In this document: in pieces, positions 1-7,973 of the stretch | Layout: each line of letters starts with the position of its first letter | Position numbering within the stretch: the first letter of the stretch is position 1 | Source: Myxococcales bacterium | GTDB lineage: Bacteria; Myxococcota_A; Polyangia; Polyangiales; Polyangiaceae | NCBI GenBank assembly: GCA_025355005.1 | Contig: JANXLV010000050.1 | Span: forward strand, 1 to 45,259 | Reading direction: 5' to 3' | DNA: 45,259 nucleotides | Notes under the pieces: generated by a model | Seen by the model: the letters and a program-made list of their open reading frames with translations, nothing else | Databases searched by the model: none | Told to the model about the DNA's origin: nothing | Translations under genes and position numbers: made by a program

Positions 1-1
1 G

Positions 2-427
2 GGCCGAAGCGGCGGCGAGATCGCAAAGACGATCCGCTGGTGGGAAGCTCGCGACAAGAAGCTCACGGCGGCCGCGCATGCGGCCATCGACAAGACGTGT
101 GGCTACCTTGCAGATCGCACTCGAACGCGGCTTCTGGGTTACCAGGCCGCGCTGGCGGACGGGCTTCCGATCGCGACGGGCGTGATCGAGGGCGCATGCC
201 GATACCTGGTGAAGGACCGGATGGATCGCACGGGCGCGCGCTGGTCGCTGACCGGCGCGGAGGCCGCGCTTCGGCTGCGCGCCATTCGCGCCTCGAAGGA
301 CTTCGACGCGTACTGGGACTTTCACCTCGAACAGGAGAGCGCTCGTAATCATGAATCACGCTACGAGGGCGGTAAGAGCCCTGACCCGCTCCCGGCACCC
401 AAGTCGCGACTGAGGAGGATCAAGTGA
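2..427 (+). CDS. ISKra4-type transposase, C-terminal part (cut by window edge)
   Basis: The reading frame is open from base 2 to the TGA at 425-427 and continues beyond the left edge, so only about 141 C-terminal residues are visible. The run GVIEGACRYLVKDRMDRTGARW, then GAEAALRLRAIRAS and a DFDAYW..H motif ending in RNHESRY, is what I recognise as the C-terminal signature of ISKra4-family (DDE) transposases. Such enzymes cut and rejoin their own element. The visible part has no frameshift. A GCACCC at 466-471, about 40 bp after the stop, could belong to the element's right end, but I cannot show a matching left end. Whether the element is intact depends on sequence outside the window. Confidence 0.75.
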   Translation, partial: GRSGGEIAKTIRWWEARDKKLTAAAHAAIDKTCGYLADRTRTRLLGYQAALADGLPIATGVIEGACRYLVKDRMDRTGARWSLTGAEAALRLRAIRASKDFDAYWDFHLEQESARNHESRYEGGKSPDPLPAPKSRLRRIK

Positions 428-757
428 TCGTTCTTATTCGCATTACGTCCCGGCGGAGAAGAGCCGCACCCGTTCGGATTGGCGATCGCGATGCCGTCCG
501 CAGGTGGCCGCGGTCCTTCGGGCAGGTGTCCGTGGCCAGACGCGGTGCTGTGAGAGCCGTTCACATACGAGCGTTGTCGTCCGGAAGGAACGACGCTGTA
601 TCGCGTGATGCGGACAACGTGGAGACGCTGTACGCGTCGGTGGCTGAAGGTGCAGTGAGCGTGGCAGCACGCGAGGCCATAGTGTTACGCACGATGACAC
701 ACGCTGCCAGGCGCGCCGCACGTTGCTCGGCATGTTGCCGCGTGTTTCAACCGGTGC
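428..757. other. Noncoding stretch after the transposase
   Basis: I see no convincing gene here on either strand. The open frames have no recognisable motifs and arginine-rich composition typical of GC-rich shadow frames. The stretch probably holds the end of the transposable element and decayed sequence before the thioredoxin-like gene. An in-frame TGA at 695-697 bounds the next gene upstream. Confidence 0.4.
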
Positions 758-1219
758 ATGAGCGCCACGGCTTCTCTCTCGTGCGGCGGCGCCTCCCCGG
801 CGCTGTCGCCGAGCGGCGCGCCTGTCTCGTTCTCGCTGCCGTCGGACGAAGGCGCGCTCGTCGCGGTGCCCCTCGCGGGGGCGCGGGCGACGGTGCTCGA
901 TTTCTTCTCCCCGACGTGTGAGCCCTGCAAGAAGAAGGTGCCCGAGCTGCTCGGCAAGCGCGACGCACTCGCGGCCAAGGGCGTGAAGCTGGTGCTCGTG
1001 TGCGTGCTTTCCGACTCGGAGTCCACGGACACCGCGCGGCGCGCGCTCGCGTCGTGGGGCGCCGCGTCGCCGTTCCTCGTCGACCGCGGTGACACGAGCA
1101 AGATCGAGGTGGGCGTCACCGCGCTGCCAACGACCCTGGTCCTCGACGCGGGCGGTCGCGTCCTCTTCCGGTCGACCGCGACGTCCACTGTCGACGACGT
1201 GCTCGCCGCAGCGCCATAG
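758..1219 (+). CDS. TlpA/thioredoxin-fold protein
   Basis: A 153-residue protein with a thioredoxin-like fold of the TlpA/AhpC-TSA type. The active-site motif CEPC stands in the context VLDFFSPTCEPCKKK (about residues 46-60), and the conserved cis-proline loop is seen as VTALPTTLVLD. These proteins reduce or oxidise disulfides, usually outside the cytoplasm, often for cytochrome maturation. ATG 758 is the only usual start before the in-frame stop at 695. The N-terminus (MSATASLSCGG) looks like the end of a lipoprotein signal that has lost its basic and hydrophobic parts, so the gene may be 5'-truncated by nearby IS activity. No partner gene is adjacent. Confidence 0.7.
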   Translation: MSATASLSCGGASPALSPSGAPVSFSLPSDEGALVAVPLAGARATVLDFFSPTCEPCKKKVPELLGKRDALAAKGVKLVLVCVLSDSESTDTARRALASWGAASPFLVDRGDTSKIEVGVTALPTTLVLDAGGRVLFRSTATSTVDDVLAAAP

Positions 1220-1487
1220 GCGCGCGTGCGTTTGCGTCAGACGGCGAGGGGAAGCCGCTCGCTGATCGCCGCGCAGTAAGCGTCGACGCCTGGACACCCC
1301 GTTGCGACAGGTAAGGGTCGAGCATCGAAGGCTGACTTGTCAGGCGCAGACGTGCCGGAGCGAATCTGACGCGGACGCGACTACTGTAGGCGCCTCGCAT
1401 CGCTCGGACTTGGCTTACTACGTCAATACGTAACCGTTTGGCGATGGACGCCTGGCGCCGGTCGCGCGGCAGCGCGAGCCTTCGCGC
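1220..1487. other. Gene-free stretch, possible left end of an IS66-type element
   Basis: No coding region is evident. The stretch contains GTAAGCG at 1276-1282, and IS66-family elements commonly begin with GTAA-type ends. The IS66 accessory gene fragment starts about 200 bp downstream in the expected direction. I could not find the matching right end, so the assignment is tentative. Confidence 0.25.
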
Positions 1488-1803
1488 ATGTCGACCCGTC
1501 GCACTCGTTCCTCGTGGAAACGCCTGGTGGCAGAGGCCGCGCGTAGCGGCTCGGTCTCGAAAACTGCGGCTCGTCATGGCGTGAGGCCTGCGACGCTGTC
1601 GTGGTGGCGCTGGAACCTTCGGGCGGAGATGAGCGCGGAGGCGCCGACGCGCCTTCTCCCCGTCTCGGTGACGCCGGTCGCGGAGCCGACGCTCTCAGCC
1701 GCGCCAACTGACGGACCAGCAAGTCCGTCTTGTCCTCGATGGCCTCCAGATACTCCTCGGGGTGCTCCTCGACATATTTCTGAAAAGCTTCGAGCCGGGT
1801 CAT
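1423..1803 (-). pseudogene. Short 5' gene fragment of unknown function on the other strand
   Basis: Reading from ATG at 1803, the first 36 residues (MTRLEAFQKYVEEHP, then EEYLEAIEDKTDLLVRQLAR) look like real protein: acidic, helical, with balanced composition. After about position 1695 the frame runs antisense through the IS66 remnant and becomes arginine/serine/alanine-rich shadow sequence. The genuine part is therefore probably only 1696-1803, cut by the same junction that truncates the IS66 gene. I do not recognise the family. It could be a small partner gene of a transposable element. Confidence 0.35.
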
Positions 1804-1820
1804 GCGTGGCGTCGCTTTGA
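1488..1820 (+). pseudogene. IS66 TnpA-like accessory protein, 3'-truncated
   Basis: The first 70 or so residues match the pattern of the small IS66-family accessory protein (TnpA-like). A basic start (STRRTRSSWKRLVAEAARSG) is followed by a helix-turn-helix of the type SVSKTAARHGVRPATLSWWRWNLRAE, then RLLPV. Similarity stops near 1695-1700, where the sequence becomes the antisense of another short coding fragment, so the remaining C-terminal residues are not genuine. The tnpB and tnpC genes that should follow are missing. I read it as a dead IS66 remnant. Confidence 0.6.
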
Positions 1821-1943
1821 TGCCTCGTCTGATCCTCTCCCACAGCGACCAGTATGGGCGCGGCCCTTCGCGCGGCGACCGTGACGGAGAAGCCGCCGTC
1901 CATGCGCGACGCGCGCGACACGCTTCCGCCGTGATCGCTCAGC

Positions 1944-2558
1944 TCAGCTCACGCGCGTATACGTCAGCGTGTACACGACCGGAACGGACAGCTTCGGGCT
2001 GGTCACGGTTGCCTTCATGAACATGAACCGCCCGTCGGCGCTCAGGGTGAACTCGTTCTTGCGCGTCCCGCCCTCGTTCGCGGTGAAGGTCTGGATCAGG
2101 TGCTCTCCCTCGAAGCTCTGCGAGAGCGCGATGGCGTCGTCCTCCACGCGATAGGAAGCGATTGCGCCGCTCTCCGGGCTGGTGGCGATCGGGTGGCCCG
2201 GAACGGTCGACTTGATCTTGCCCTCCGGGAACTCGAAGGTGCACGTCGGGACGATGCGGGTGCGGTCGTCCAGCTTCGAGCGCACCAGGCCGCGCACCGC
2301 CACGAAGAACGTCGCGCTGCTCCGCTCGATGGCCGCCATGCGCGCCTCACGCTCACGGGCGTCGCCGGCGTAGCGCCAGCTTCCGGCGTATCGCTTCCGC
2401 AGCTCCTCGGGGCCGGTAGCGGCCTGCATGGTGGCGGCGTTCACGCCTGCCGCTGTCTGCGGCGCCGCGTGGGCGGCAGAGCCCAGCAGGCTGACCGTCG
2501 CGAGGCAGGCGCACAGGAGGGCAGAGCGCTTGGGCATGAGGGTCTTCTTGGTGTCCAT
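1944..2558 (-). CDS. Secreted protein of unknown function
   Basis: A 204-residue protein with a clear signal peptide: basic MDTKKTLMPKR, then a hydrophobic core and an AHA-AP cleavage site near residue 31. The mature part is mostly beta-rich with no motif I recognise, so no function is proposed; its likely place is the periplasm or outside. Start ATG 2558 is used, but ATG 2537 (MPKRSALL) would give an equally good signal peptide and leave more promoter space. The gene is divergent from the lipocalin, with starts 14 bp apart. Confidence 0.7.
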   Translation of the reverse strand: MDTKKTLMPKRSALLCACLATVSLLGSAAHAAPQTAAGVNAATMQAATGPEELRKRYAGSWRYAGDAREREARMAAIERSSATFFVAVRGLVRSKLDDRTRIVPTCTFEFPEGKIKSTVPGHPIATSPESGAIASYRVEDDAIALSQSFEGEHLIQTFTANEGGTRKNEFTLSADGRFMFMKATVTSPKLSVPVVYTLTYTRVS

Positions 2559-2582
2559 GGTATGTATAGTTTATGTACAGAA
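2552..2582. promoter_or_regulatory. AT-rich shared start region of two divergent genes
   Basis: The 14 bp between the two start codons (2559-2572) and their flanks are the most AT-rich bases nearby. They contain TATAGT on the plus strand and TATACAT on the minus strand, within a weak dyad TGTA(N9)TACA. The minus-strand TATACAT lies only a few bases before ATG 2558, which fits a leaderless transcript. The plus-strand TATAGT is only 2 nt before the lipocalin ATG, too close for a normal transcript of that gene, so its true promoter is unclear. Confidence 0.35.
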
Positions 2583-3175
2583 ACTGCTCCGGTCAAGCTC
2601 GGCGTTTCGGCATCGCTTTGGCCTGTCTTTTCCTGCTCTTCGTGGGGTCGGGCTGCGCATCGGCGCCGATGAAGACCGCCCAGCACGTGAACATCCATGT
2701 CTTCATGGGTGACTGGTACGTGCTCGGTAACATCCCCACGTCGGAGGAGAAGGACGCCTGGAACGCCGTCGAGTCGTACCGGCTCGCTCCCGGCACGAGC
2801 GATGACGTCGACGTCACGTTCGCATTCCGGCGTGGGTCCTTCGAGGGACCGCTCGAGACGATGCGACCGACGGGCCACGTGAGCGAGGACCCCGCCATCT
2901 GGGGAATGAAGTTCTACTGGTGGCAGGGGCCGTTCCGCTTCGAGTACCTGATCCTGGACGTGGACAGTGACTACCGGACCACCGTCATTGGTCGCAGCGC
3001 GCGCGACTACGTCTGGATCATGTCGCGGACCCCTGAGCTCTCGGATGCCGAGTGGACGCGCGTGCTGGGCGCGGTGCAGGCTGCTGGCTACGACCCCGCG
3101 AAGGTCCGGCGTGTTCCGCAGCGCTGGGGCCAGTGGCCAGACCTCGGGCCCGCCGAGCGCTCGCCCATGAAGTGA
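2573..3175 (+). CDS. Lipocalin-family outer-membrane lipoprotein (Blc-like)
   Basis: A 200-residue lipoprotein. A type II signal ends in the lipobox VGSGC (Cys28), then the lipocalin hallmark G-D-W (FMGDWYVLG, about residues 45-54). The C-terminal strand region contains YVWIMSRTPELSD, as in bacterial lipocalins such as Blc. These proteins bind lipids or other hydrophobic ligands at the outer membrane. Length and layout fit the family. The start at ATG 2573 leaves no normal promoter space, yet no better in-frame start precedes the signal peptide. It is divergent from a secreted protein of unknown role; the two may be co-controlled. Confidence 0.8.
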   Translation: MYRNCSGQARRFGIALACLFLLFVGSGCASAPMKTAQHVNIHVFMGDWYVLGNIPTSEEKDAWNAVESYRLAPGTSDDVDVTFAFRRGSFEGPLETMRPTGHVSEDPAIWGMKFYWWQGPFRFEYLILDVDSDYRTTVIGRSARDYVWIMSRTPELSDAEWTRVLGAVQAAGYDPAKVRRVPQRWGQWPDLGPAERSPMK

Positions 3176-3230
3176 AGAGGGCGACAGAACTCCTCGGCCG
3201 AAGTCAGTCACGGGCGGAAAAAAGATCGCA

Positions 3231-3262
3231 TCGTCTGCAACCAGATCGGCGCCGGCTCCGAA
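3231..3262 (+). promoter_or_regulatory. Probable ECF-type promoter of the sigma/kinase operon
   Basis: TCGTCTGCAACC (3231-3242), 13 bases, then CTCCGAA (3256-3262), with the sigma gene's ATG 33 bp further on. The AACC box and CGAA box at this spacing resemble ECF-sigma -35 and -10 elements. The same 12-mer and 7-mer with the same 13-bp spacer occur at 9454-9485 before the fasciclin gene. A shared, probably autoregulated promoter is the simplest reading. Confidence 0.6.
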
Positions 3263-3295
3263 TAGTGAGACGTAGAGCCACCCGCCAGGAGCCCC

Positions 3296-3907
3296 ATGGA
3301 AGCTGCCCTTCCGACCTTTGGGCACGTCGTCCAGGCGACGGCGTCCCCCGTCGCCTTGATCCGCACACCGCCCGAAGCCAGCCCAGCCCCGATCCTTCCG
3401 CGCGTGGCTGCGGGGGAGGAGGCTGCGTTCGCCGAGTGCATCGCGCGCTACAAGCGGCTCGTCTATTCCGTTGTCCGCCGGGCCTACACGTCGGTCCCGG
3501 ACATCGACGACGCGTGCCAGGATATCTTCGTGGCCCTGTGGCGCAGCGCCGGCTCGTTCGACCCCGAACGCTCGAGCGAGGCCACGTTCGTGGTCATGGT
3601 GGCCCGCAGGCGCTTGGTGGATCACCAGCGCGCGGTCGCCACGCGTGCGCTGCCCACGGTGCAAGACGACGCGCGGGTCTCCTCCGCTGCGATGGAGAGC
3701 TACGTGGATGCGCGTGCGGCCATGGCCGCGCTCTCGTCCTGCAACCAGGCTCAGCAGAGCGTGGTCACGCTCGCCGCGCTCCGAGGCTTCACGCACGAGG
3801 AGATCGCGACGGAGCTCAGCATGCCGCTCGGGACGGTCAAATCTCACTACTCGCGCGGCATCGAGCGCGTGAAGCGTGCGCTCTTGGGGCGCGACGGGGA
3901 CTCATGA
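3296..3907 (+). CDS. ECF RNA polymerase sigma factor
   Basis: A 203-residue sigma-70 family factor of the extracytoplasmic-function type. After a 38-residue leader, region 2 runs from about residue 39 (EEAAFAECIARYKRLVYSVV, then DIDDACQDIFVALW). Region 4 is at the C-terminus with a typical helix-turn-helix (GFTHEEIATELSMPLGTVKSHYSRG). It would direct RNA polymerase to a small regulon. The start has a good ribosome site (AGGAG, 3287-3291). The stop overlaps the next gene's start by 4 bp (ATGA), so the sigma factor and anti-sigma factor are translationally coupled. A promoter-like motif upstream suggests self-activation. Confidence 0.92.
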   Translation: MEAALPTFGHVVQATASPVALIRTPPEASPAPILPRVAAGEEAAFAECIARYKRLVYSVVRRAYTSVPDIDDACQDIFVALWRSAGSFDPERSSEATFVVMVARRRLVDHQRAVATRALPTVQDDARVSSAAMESYVDARAAMAALSSCNQAQQSVVTLAALRGFTHEEIATELSMPLGTVKSHYSRGIERVKRALLGRDGDS

Positions 3908-4536
3908 ACTACGACGACGACGAGCTCGCCGAGGCAGCGCTGCTGCTCGCGCACACCGATGAAGCCGCGAAGCTACCCCGCGCCCTCGAGCAGAAGCTCC
4001 AGCTGCTGGGCAAGAAGCACGCGGCGGAGGCCCGCTACACCACCACCAAGGCCGCCGCCGTCGTCGTGGAGTCGCCCGTGGTCCCGCTGGCACGGCCGCG
4101 CTCGCGGCTCGGCTCGTGGGCGGGCTGGATCGCGGCTGCGGCGTGCTTCGCGGTGCTCGTCTACCAGTGGCGCATCCGTGCGCTGGAGGACGAGGCTCGC
4201 CTCCACGGCGCGGGACGGCCCACCCGGATGATCCTCACGGACCGCGCGGGGCAGGAGGCGGCCGTCGTCGTCGCCGAGCCATCCGCGGCGTTTGCGCACC
4301 TCGAGCTCGACACGCTGCCGGGTGACGTTCCGGGTACGCGTTATCGGCTCTGGACGTCCAGTGGCGCGGAACCCCCAGCGACCATCGGAGACTTCACGTG
4401 CGACGGCGGGTGTACCGGCCACACGTTCTCCATCTCGCGCACGGCGGAGAACGTGTGGATCACGCGAGTTGGTCCGGACAAGGCACCTGGCTTCCCCGGT
4501 GACGCAGGGATCGTGGCGTCGGGGCACCGCCCATGA
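3904..4536 (+). CDS. Membrane-anchored anti-sigma factor
   Basis: A 210-residue protein whose gene overlaps the sigma gene by 4 bp. It has an acidic cytoplasmic N-terminal part (about 1-68), one transmembrane segment (around 70-88, WAGWIAAAACFAVLVYQW), and an outer domain whose ending is reminiscent of anti-sigma-K/RskA domains. No zinc-binding HxxxCxxC is visible. By position it should hold the ECF factor at the membrane until a signal arrives. A tail segment has two cysteines (DFTCDGGCTG) that could sense redox or pair as a disulfide; that is inference. The stop overlaps the kinase start by 4 bp. Confidence 0.75.
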   Translation: MNYDDDELAEAALLLAHTDEAAKLPRALEQKLQLLGKKHAAEARYTTTKAAAVVVESPVVPLARPRSRLGSWAGWIAAAACFAVLVYQWRIRALEDEARLHGAGRPTRMILTDRAGQEAAVVVAEPSAAFAHLELDTLPGDVPGTRYRLWTSSGAEPPATIGDFTCDGGCTGHTFSISRTAENVWITRVGPDKAPGFPGDAGIVASGHRP

Positions 4537-5852
4537 GCGAGCCCAGCCGGGAGTCCTCTGCTCCGTCGAGCCTCTCGCTCCCCCCCGTCCTCGCGTCGAA
4601 GTACCGGATGACGCGGCGCCTCGGCGAAGGCGGAATGGGCATCGTCTACGCGGGCGAGCACGTCGAGCTGCACACGCGGGTCGCGATCAAGGTCCTTCAA
4701 CCCTCGCTCGAGGGAGACCAGAACGCGCGCGCACGCTTCATGCGGGAGGCCCGCACTGCTGCCAGCATCGAGGGTGATCACTCCACGCGCCTGTTCGACG
4801 TGGGTGAGGACGATCAGGGTCGCTGCTACATGGTGATGGAGTACCTGGCGGGGGAGACCGCAGACGTGCGCCTCAAGCGACAGGAGCGCATGTCCGTGGC
4901 CGATGCTGCGACGATCCTGGTGCATCTGCTCGATGCCCTTGCCGAGGCGCACGCCAAGGGCCTGGTCCACCGCGATCTGAAGCCCGCCAACATCTTCCTG
5001 GTGGACAAGCAGGGGGAGGCGATCTGGGCGAAGGTGCTCGACTTCGGCATCTCCAAGTCGACGTCGCCGAAGCACCTCGACCGGCCGAGCCTCACGCTGA
5101 CGGCACCACGGACCCTGCTGGGCTCACCGGACTACATGTCTCCGGAGCAGCTGCGTGACTCCGCGAGCGTGGGTACCAGCGCCGACATCTGGGCGTGCGG
5201 CGTGATCCTGTTCGAGCTGCTCACTGGAAAGATGCCGTTCGATGCCGCGAGCCTCCCGGATCTGTGCGCCAAGGTCCTGGCCGAGCCGCCCAGATCCTTC
5301 ACGGCCGCTGGCCTGACGGACGTGCCAGAAGGGCTCCAGCGGCTCGTCTCGCAGTGCCTGGAGAAGTCCCCGGAGGCGCGCCCGAAGAACGCCTACCAGC
5401 TTGCCACCGTGCTCGCGCCGTTCGCGCACGCGTCCGCGCAGGCGCTGCTTCCTCGCATCCGCGCCCAGTGCGGTGACGGAGGGCTCGAGGCGCCGCGCGA
5501 GGGGAAGCCGGCTCGTCGCGTCGTCGCCGGCCTCGTGCTGGTCGCGCTGTCGGGAGCCCTGGCGTTCACGCTGGCGTCGCTCCGTGCAGAGCCCGTGCAG
5601 ACTACACATATCACGGCCGCCGCGGCGCCCTCGCTGTTGCCTGCGCCCGAGGCCCCGCCCGCTCCGGCCACGCTCGCCTCCGCGGTGGTGGTCCCCGAGC
5701 CTCCGCGTGAGGTCGTCGCCGCCCCTTCGCCATCTCCGTCAGCGAACCTTCCGCCAGCGCCGCCCAGGACAACGTCGAAGACCACCCCACGACCGAAGAA
5801 GCCCACCAACGGAAGCATCAAAGACCTCGATGGCATCGACCTCATTCACTAG
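4533..5852 (+). CDS. Hanks-type serine/threonine protein kinase, membrane-anchored
   Basis: A 439-residue kinase. The cytoplasmic kinase domain (about 24-300) has a glycine loop LGEGGMGIVYAG, catalytic lysine in VAIKVL (Lys53), HRDLKPAN catalytic loop, DFGISKS and a SPEQL activation-segment end, so it should be active. It is followed by one membrane span (VVAGLVLVALSGALAF, about 328-345) and a Pro/Ala-rich outer tail. It starts inside the anti-sigma stop (ATGA), and the PEGA gene starts 23 bp before its end. The arrangement suggests that phosphorylation is tied to the same signal as the ECF factor. Substrates cannot be told from sequence. Confidence 0.93.
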   Translation: MSEPSRESSAPSSLSLPPVLASKYRMTRRLGEGGMGIVYAGEHVELHTRVAIKVLQPSLEGDQNARARFMREARTAASIEGDHSTRLFDVGEDDQGRCYMVMEYLAGETADVRLKRQERMSVADAATILVHLLDALAEAHAKGLVHRDLKPANIFLVDKQGEAIWAKVLDFGISKSTSPKHLDRPSLTLTAPRTLLGSPDYMSPEQLRDSASVGTSADIWACGVILFELLTGKMPFDAASLPDLCAKVLAEPPRSFTAAGLTDVPEGLQRLVSQCLEKSPEARPKNAYQLATVLAPFAHASAQALLPRIRAQCGDGGLEAPREGKPARRVVAGLVLVALSGALAFTLASLRAEPVQTTHITAAAAPSLLPAPEAPPAPATLASAVVVPEPPREVVAAPSPSPSANLPPAPPRTTSKTTPRPKKPTNGSIKDLDGIDLIH

Positions 5853-7026
5853 CCCCGCAAGAAGCGCGCTGCGCACGGCGACCGTCCTGGCCATGCTGGC
5901 GGCGACCGGCGTCACGCACGCCGCACCCACCAGCACGTCCTCCTCGCTCGAGGACAGCCTCACGGACGACGCACGCGAGCAGTTCAGCGCCGGGCTTCGC
6001 CTCTACAAGGCATCCGAGTTCGGCGCGGCGCGCGAGTCATTCCTTGCGGCCTATGCCCGGAGCGGAGAGCCGCGCGTGCTCTACAACGTCGCGGTCTGCG
6101 ACAAGGCGCTCGGGAAGTACGCGCGTGCCATCCGGTCGCTGCGCCGGAGCCTGATGACCACGGACCGTCCGCTGCCCGCCGAGTACGCCCAGCGCGCCGC
6201 GGAGAGCATCGCGACGCTGTCACGGTACGTCGCCTTCGTCACGGTGGACTCGGCGGTCGAGGGAGCGGCGTTCGCGGTCGACGACGAGCCCGTGACCGAG
6301 AATCCCACGGCCCTCGAGACCGGACCGCACACCATCACGGCCACGCGTGAGGGCTACGAGGACGCTAGCATGACGGTGTCCGTGAAGGCGGGGGAGTCGC
6401 AGCGGGTGACGGTGCCGCTCACGCCCTCGCAGAAGCCAGGTACGGCGAACGTCGCATGCGCCGCCGCGCCTTGCGAGGTCTTCGTGTGAGAGGAGCGCCT
6501 GGGCTCTGCGCCGCTATCGTTTTCGCGCAGCAGCGGCATCTACACGGTGCGCGCGTTCGTGAAGGGGCGCGCCTACGCAGAGGAGCGCATCACGCTGCAG
6601 AACGGGAAGGTCATGGCGCTCACGCTCGTGGGCAGGCCCTTGCCCATGGCGCACCTCCGCGTCACCACCGACCAGGCGTCCGATGTGGTCAGCGTGGACG
6701 GCTCTCGCGCCGGCAAGAGCGGCATCGAGCTGGAGCTCGCCCCGGGGGAGCACCGCGTCCAGATCTCCCGCGCGGACGGCGCAACGAAGTCGCTGGACGT
6801 CCTGCTCCACGACAACGAGACGCGTGATCTCCGCGTCACCGTGGACCTGGCGGAGAGGAAGGGGATCTCGCCCTGGTGGTACGTGGGCGGCGGCACGGTC
6901 ATCGCCGCCTCCGCGGCCACCGTCGCGGCCGTCATCCTCTCGAGCCAGTCCACGAAATACGAAGGCAACGCCGCCGGGACGCTCAACCCGTACGTCGTCA
7001 CGGCCTCCCATGGAGCACATCGATGA
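5830..7026 (+). pseudogene. PEGA-repeat periplasmic/membrane protein split by one in-frame TGA
   Basis: From ATG 5830 a 398-codon frame runs to 7026 with a single TGA at 6487-6489 (codon 220) and no change of frame. The order is signal peptide (to about residue 33), a TPR-like helical part (about 45-130), three PEGA-like beta repeats and a C-terminal membrane span (WWYVGGGTVIAASAATVAAVIL). The TGA falls inside the second PEGA repeat (CEVFV-stop-EERLG); the frame resumes with normal family sequence. It is read here as one gene with a nonsense change or sequence error, not two genes. It overlaps the kinase by 23 bp and the next lipoprotein by 4 bp. The truncated product would lose its anchor. 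Confidence 0.8.
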
Positions 7027-7910
7027 TCAGGCAGACCCTCACGGCCTTCGTCCTTTCGGCTTGCGCGCTGGCCGCATGCTCCTCGGTGGACAAGCAGACG
7101 CAGATCACGGTGGCGCTCTCGAGCGAGACCGAGATCCCGAAGGAGCTCGACTCCTTCACCATCCGCGTGATCTCCACGCGCACGGGAGAGATCCGGTTCC
7201 TGCAGGAATACGAGCCGCAGAGCGGCCGTGAGTTCCCCACCACGCTCGCCGTCATCCCGGTGGACGAGTCGTCGCTCGGAAGCCCGCTGCGCGTGGAGCT
7301 CGAGGGCCGGAAGAATGGCGTCATCTTCCTGCAGCGGACCTCCATCATCTCCTACTTCAAGGACCGCAACATCCTGCTCACGTTGCCGCTGCGAATGGCG
7401 TGCTTCCAGTTCAAGGACTGCGGTCCGGACTCCACGTGTCAGGGCGGGCAGTGCGTGTCCGCGAAGACCGACGCGCAGACGCTGCCCACGTACGATCCCA
7501 AGTACGTCTTCGGCGACCAGGGCGCGTGCTTCGACGAGCAGACCTGCCTCGCGACGGATGCCGTGGAGGTCAAGGTCGGGGACGACTGCACCTTCGCGTT
7601 GCCCCCAAGGCTCGCCGAGGGGCAGGGGAACGTCGCGGTGCGCTGGGCGGCGGCGCCCGAGCGCGTGCTGGGTCTCGACAGCGGTGACACCCAGGAAGGA
7701 TGGACGCGTATCTCGGCGGACCGGGCACGCTTGAGCCAGGGCGCCTGCGATTCGCACTTCCAGCGCAAGGACAGCTCGGGTCGATTGCTTGTCACCGACT
7801 GGGCGAAGACCGTGTACGTCGCGCCGACCTGTGCGTCGAAGACCGCGCTGGTGCCGAGCTGCTTCTCCCTGCGCACGCAGCATGCAGGAATCGGCGCGAT
7901 CATGCCGTGA
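7023..7910 (+). CDS. Cys-containing lipoprotein, last gene of the sigma/kinase operon
   Basis: A 295-residue lipoprotein: signal with lipobox LAAC (Cys19), a beta-rich part, then a short cysteine cluster CFQFKDCGPDSTCQGGQC, similar to EGF-like or Dickkopf-like knots in myxobacterial surface proteins. Five more cysteines follow. The function is unknown; it is probably exposed on the cell envelope. It overlaps the PEGA gene by 4 bp (ATGA at 7023), so it belongs to the operon and may serve as its sensor or as an envelope target; that is inferred from context only. Confidence 0.75.
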   Translation: MIRQTLTAFVLSACALAACSSVDKQTQITVALSSETEIPKELDSFTIRVISTRTGEIRFLQEYEPQSGREFPTTLAVIPVDESSLGSPLRVELEGRKNGVIFLQRTSIISYFKDRNILLTLPLRMACFQFKDCGPDSTCQGGQCVSAKTDAQTLPTYDPKYVFGDQGACFDEQTCLATDAVEVKVGDDCTFALPPRLAEGQGNVAVRWAAAPERVLGLDSGDTQEGWTRISADRARLSQGACDSHFQRKDSSGRLLVTDWAKTVYVAPTCASKTALVPSCFSLRTQHAGIGAIMP

Positions 7911-7920
7911 TGCATCGGGA

Positions 7921-7964
7921 TGACCGTGCGCGGTCATTGACGTGCGTCACGGCTGACCTACATA
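7921..7964 (+). promoter_or_regulatory. Sigma-70-type promoter with two inverted repeats
   Basis: TTGACG (7937-7942), 16 bases, TACATA (7959-7964), then ATG 9 bp later: a near-consensus housekeeping promoter giving a very short or absent leader. TGACCG-TGCG-CGGTCA (7921-7936) lies just upstream, and TGACG-TG-CGTCA (7938-7949) overlaps the -35 box. Either could be a repressor operator for the dehydrogenase gene. The first could also act as a weak end signal for the preceding operon. Confidence 0.55.
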
Positions 7965-7973
7965 TGGTCGCGC

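Noticed and set aside
443..1297. Minus-strand open frame of 284 codons opposite the thioredoxin-like gene
   Set aside because: It has Arg-rich shadow composition, while the plus strand encodes a CxxC thioredoxin fold.
2441..3847. Minus-strand open frame of 468 codons
   Set aside because: It lies opposite the lipocalin and sigma factor genes, both well supported.
6487..6546. Selenocysteine (TGA recoding) in the PEGA gene
   Set aside because: The bases after the TGA form no convincing SECIS hairpin, the residue lies in a beta repeat with no redox role, and no selenoprotein family fits.
6547..7026. Independent gene starting at GTG/ATG near 6547
   Set aside because: The frame is continuous with the upstream PEGA protein, and the residues before 6547 back to the TGA also fit the repeat.
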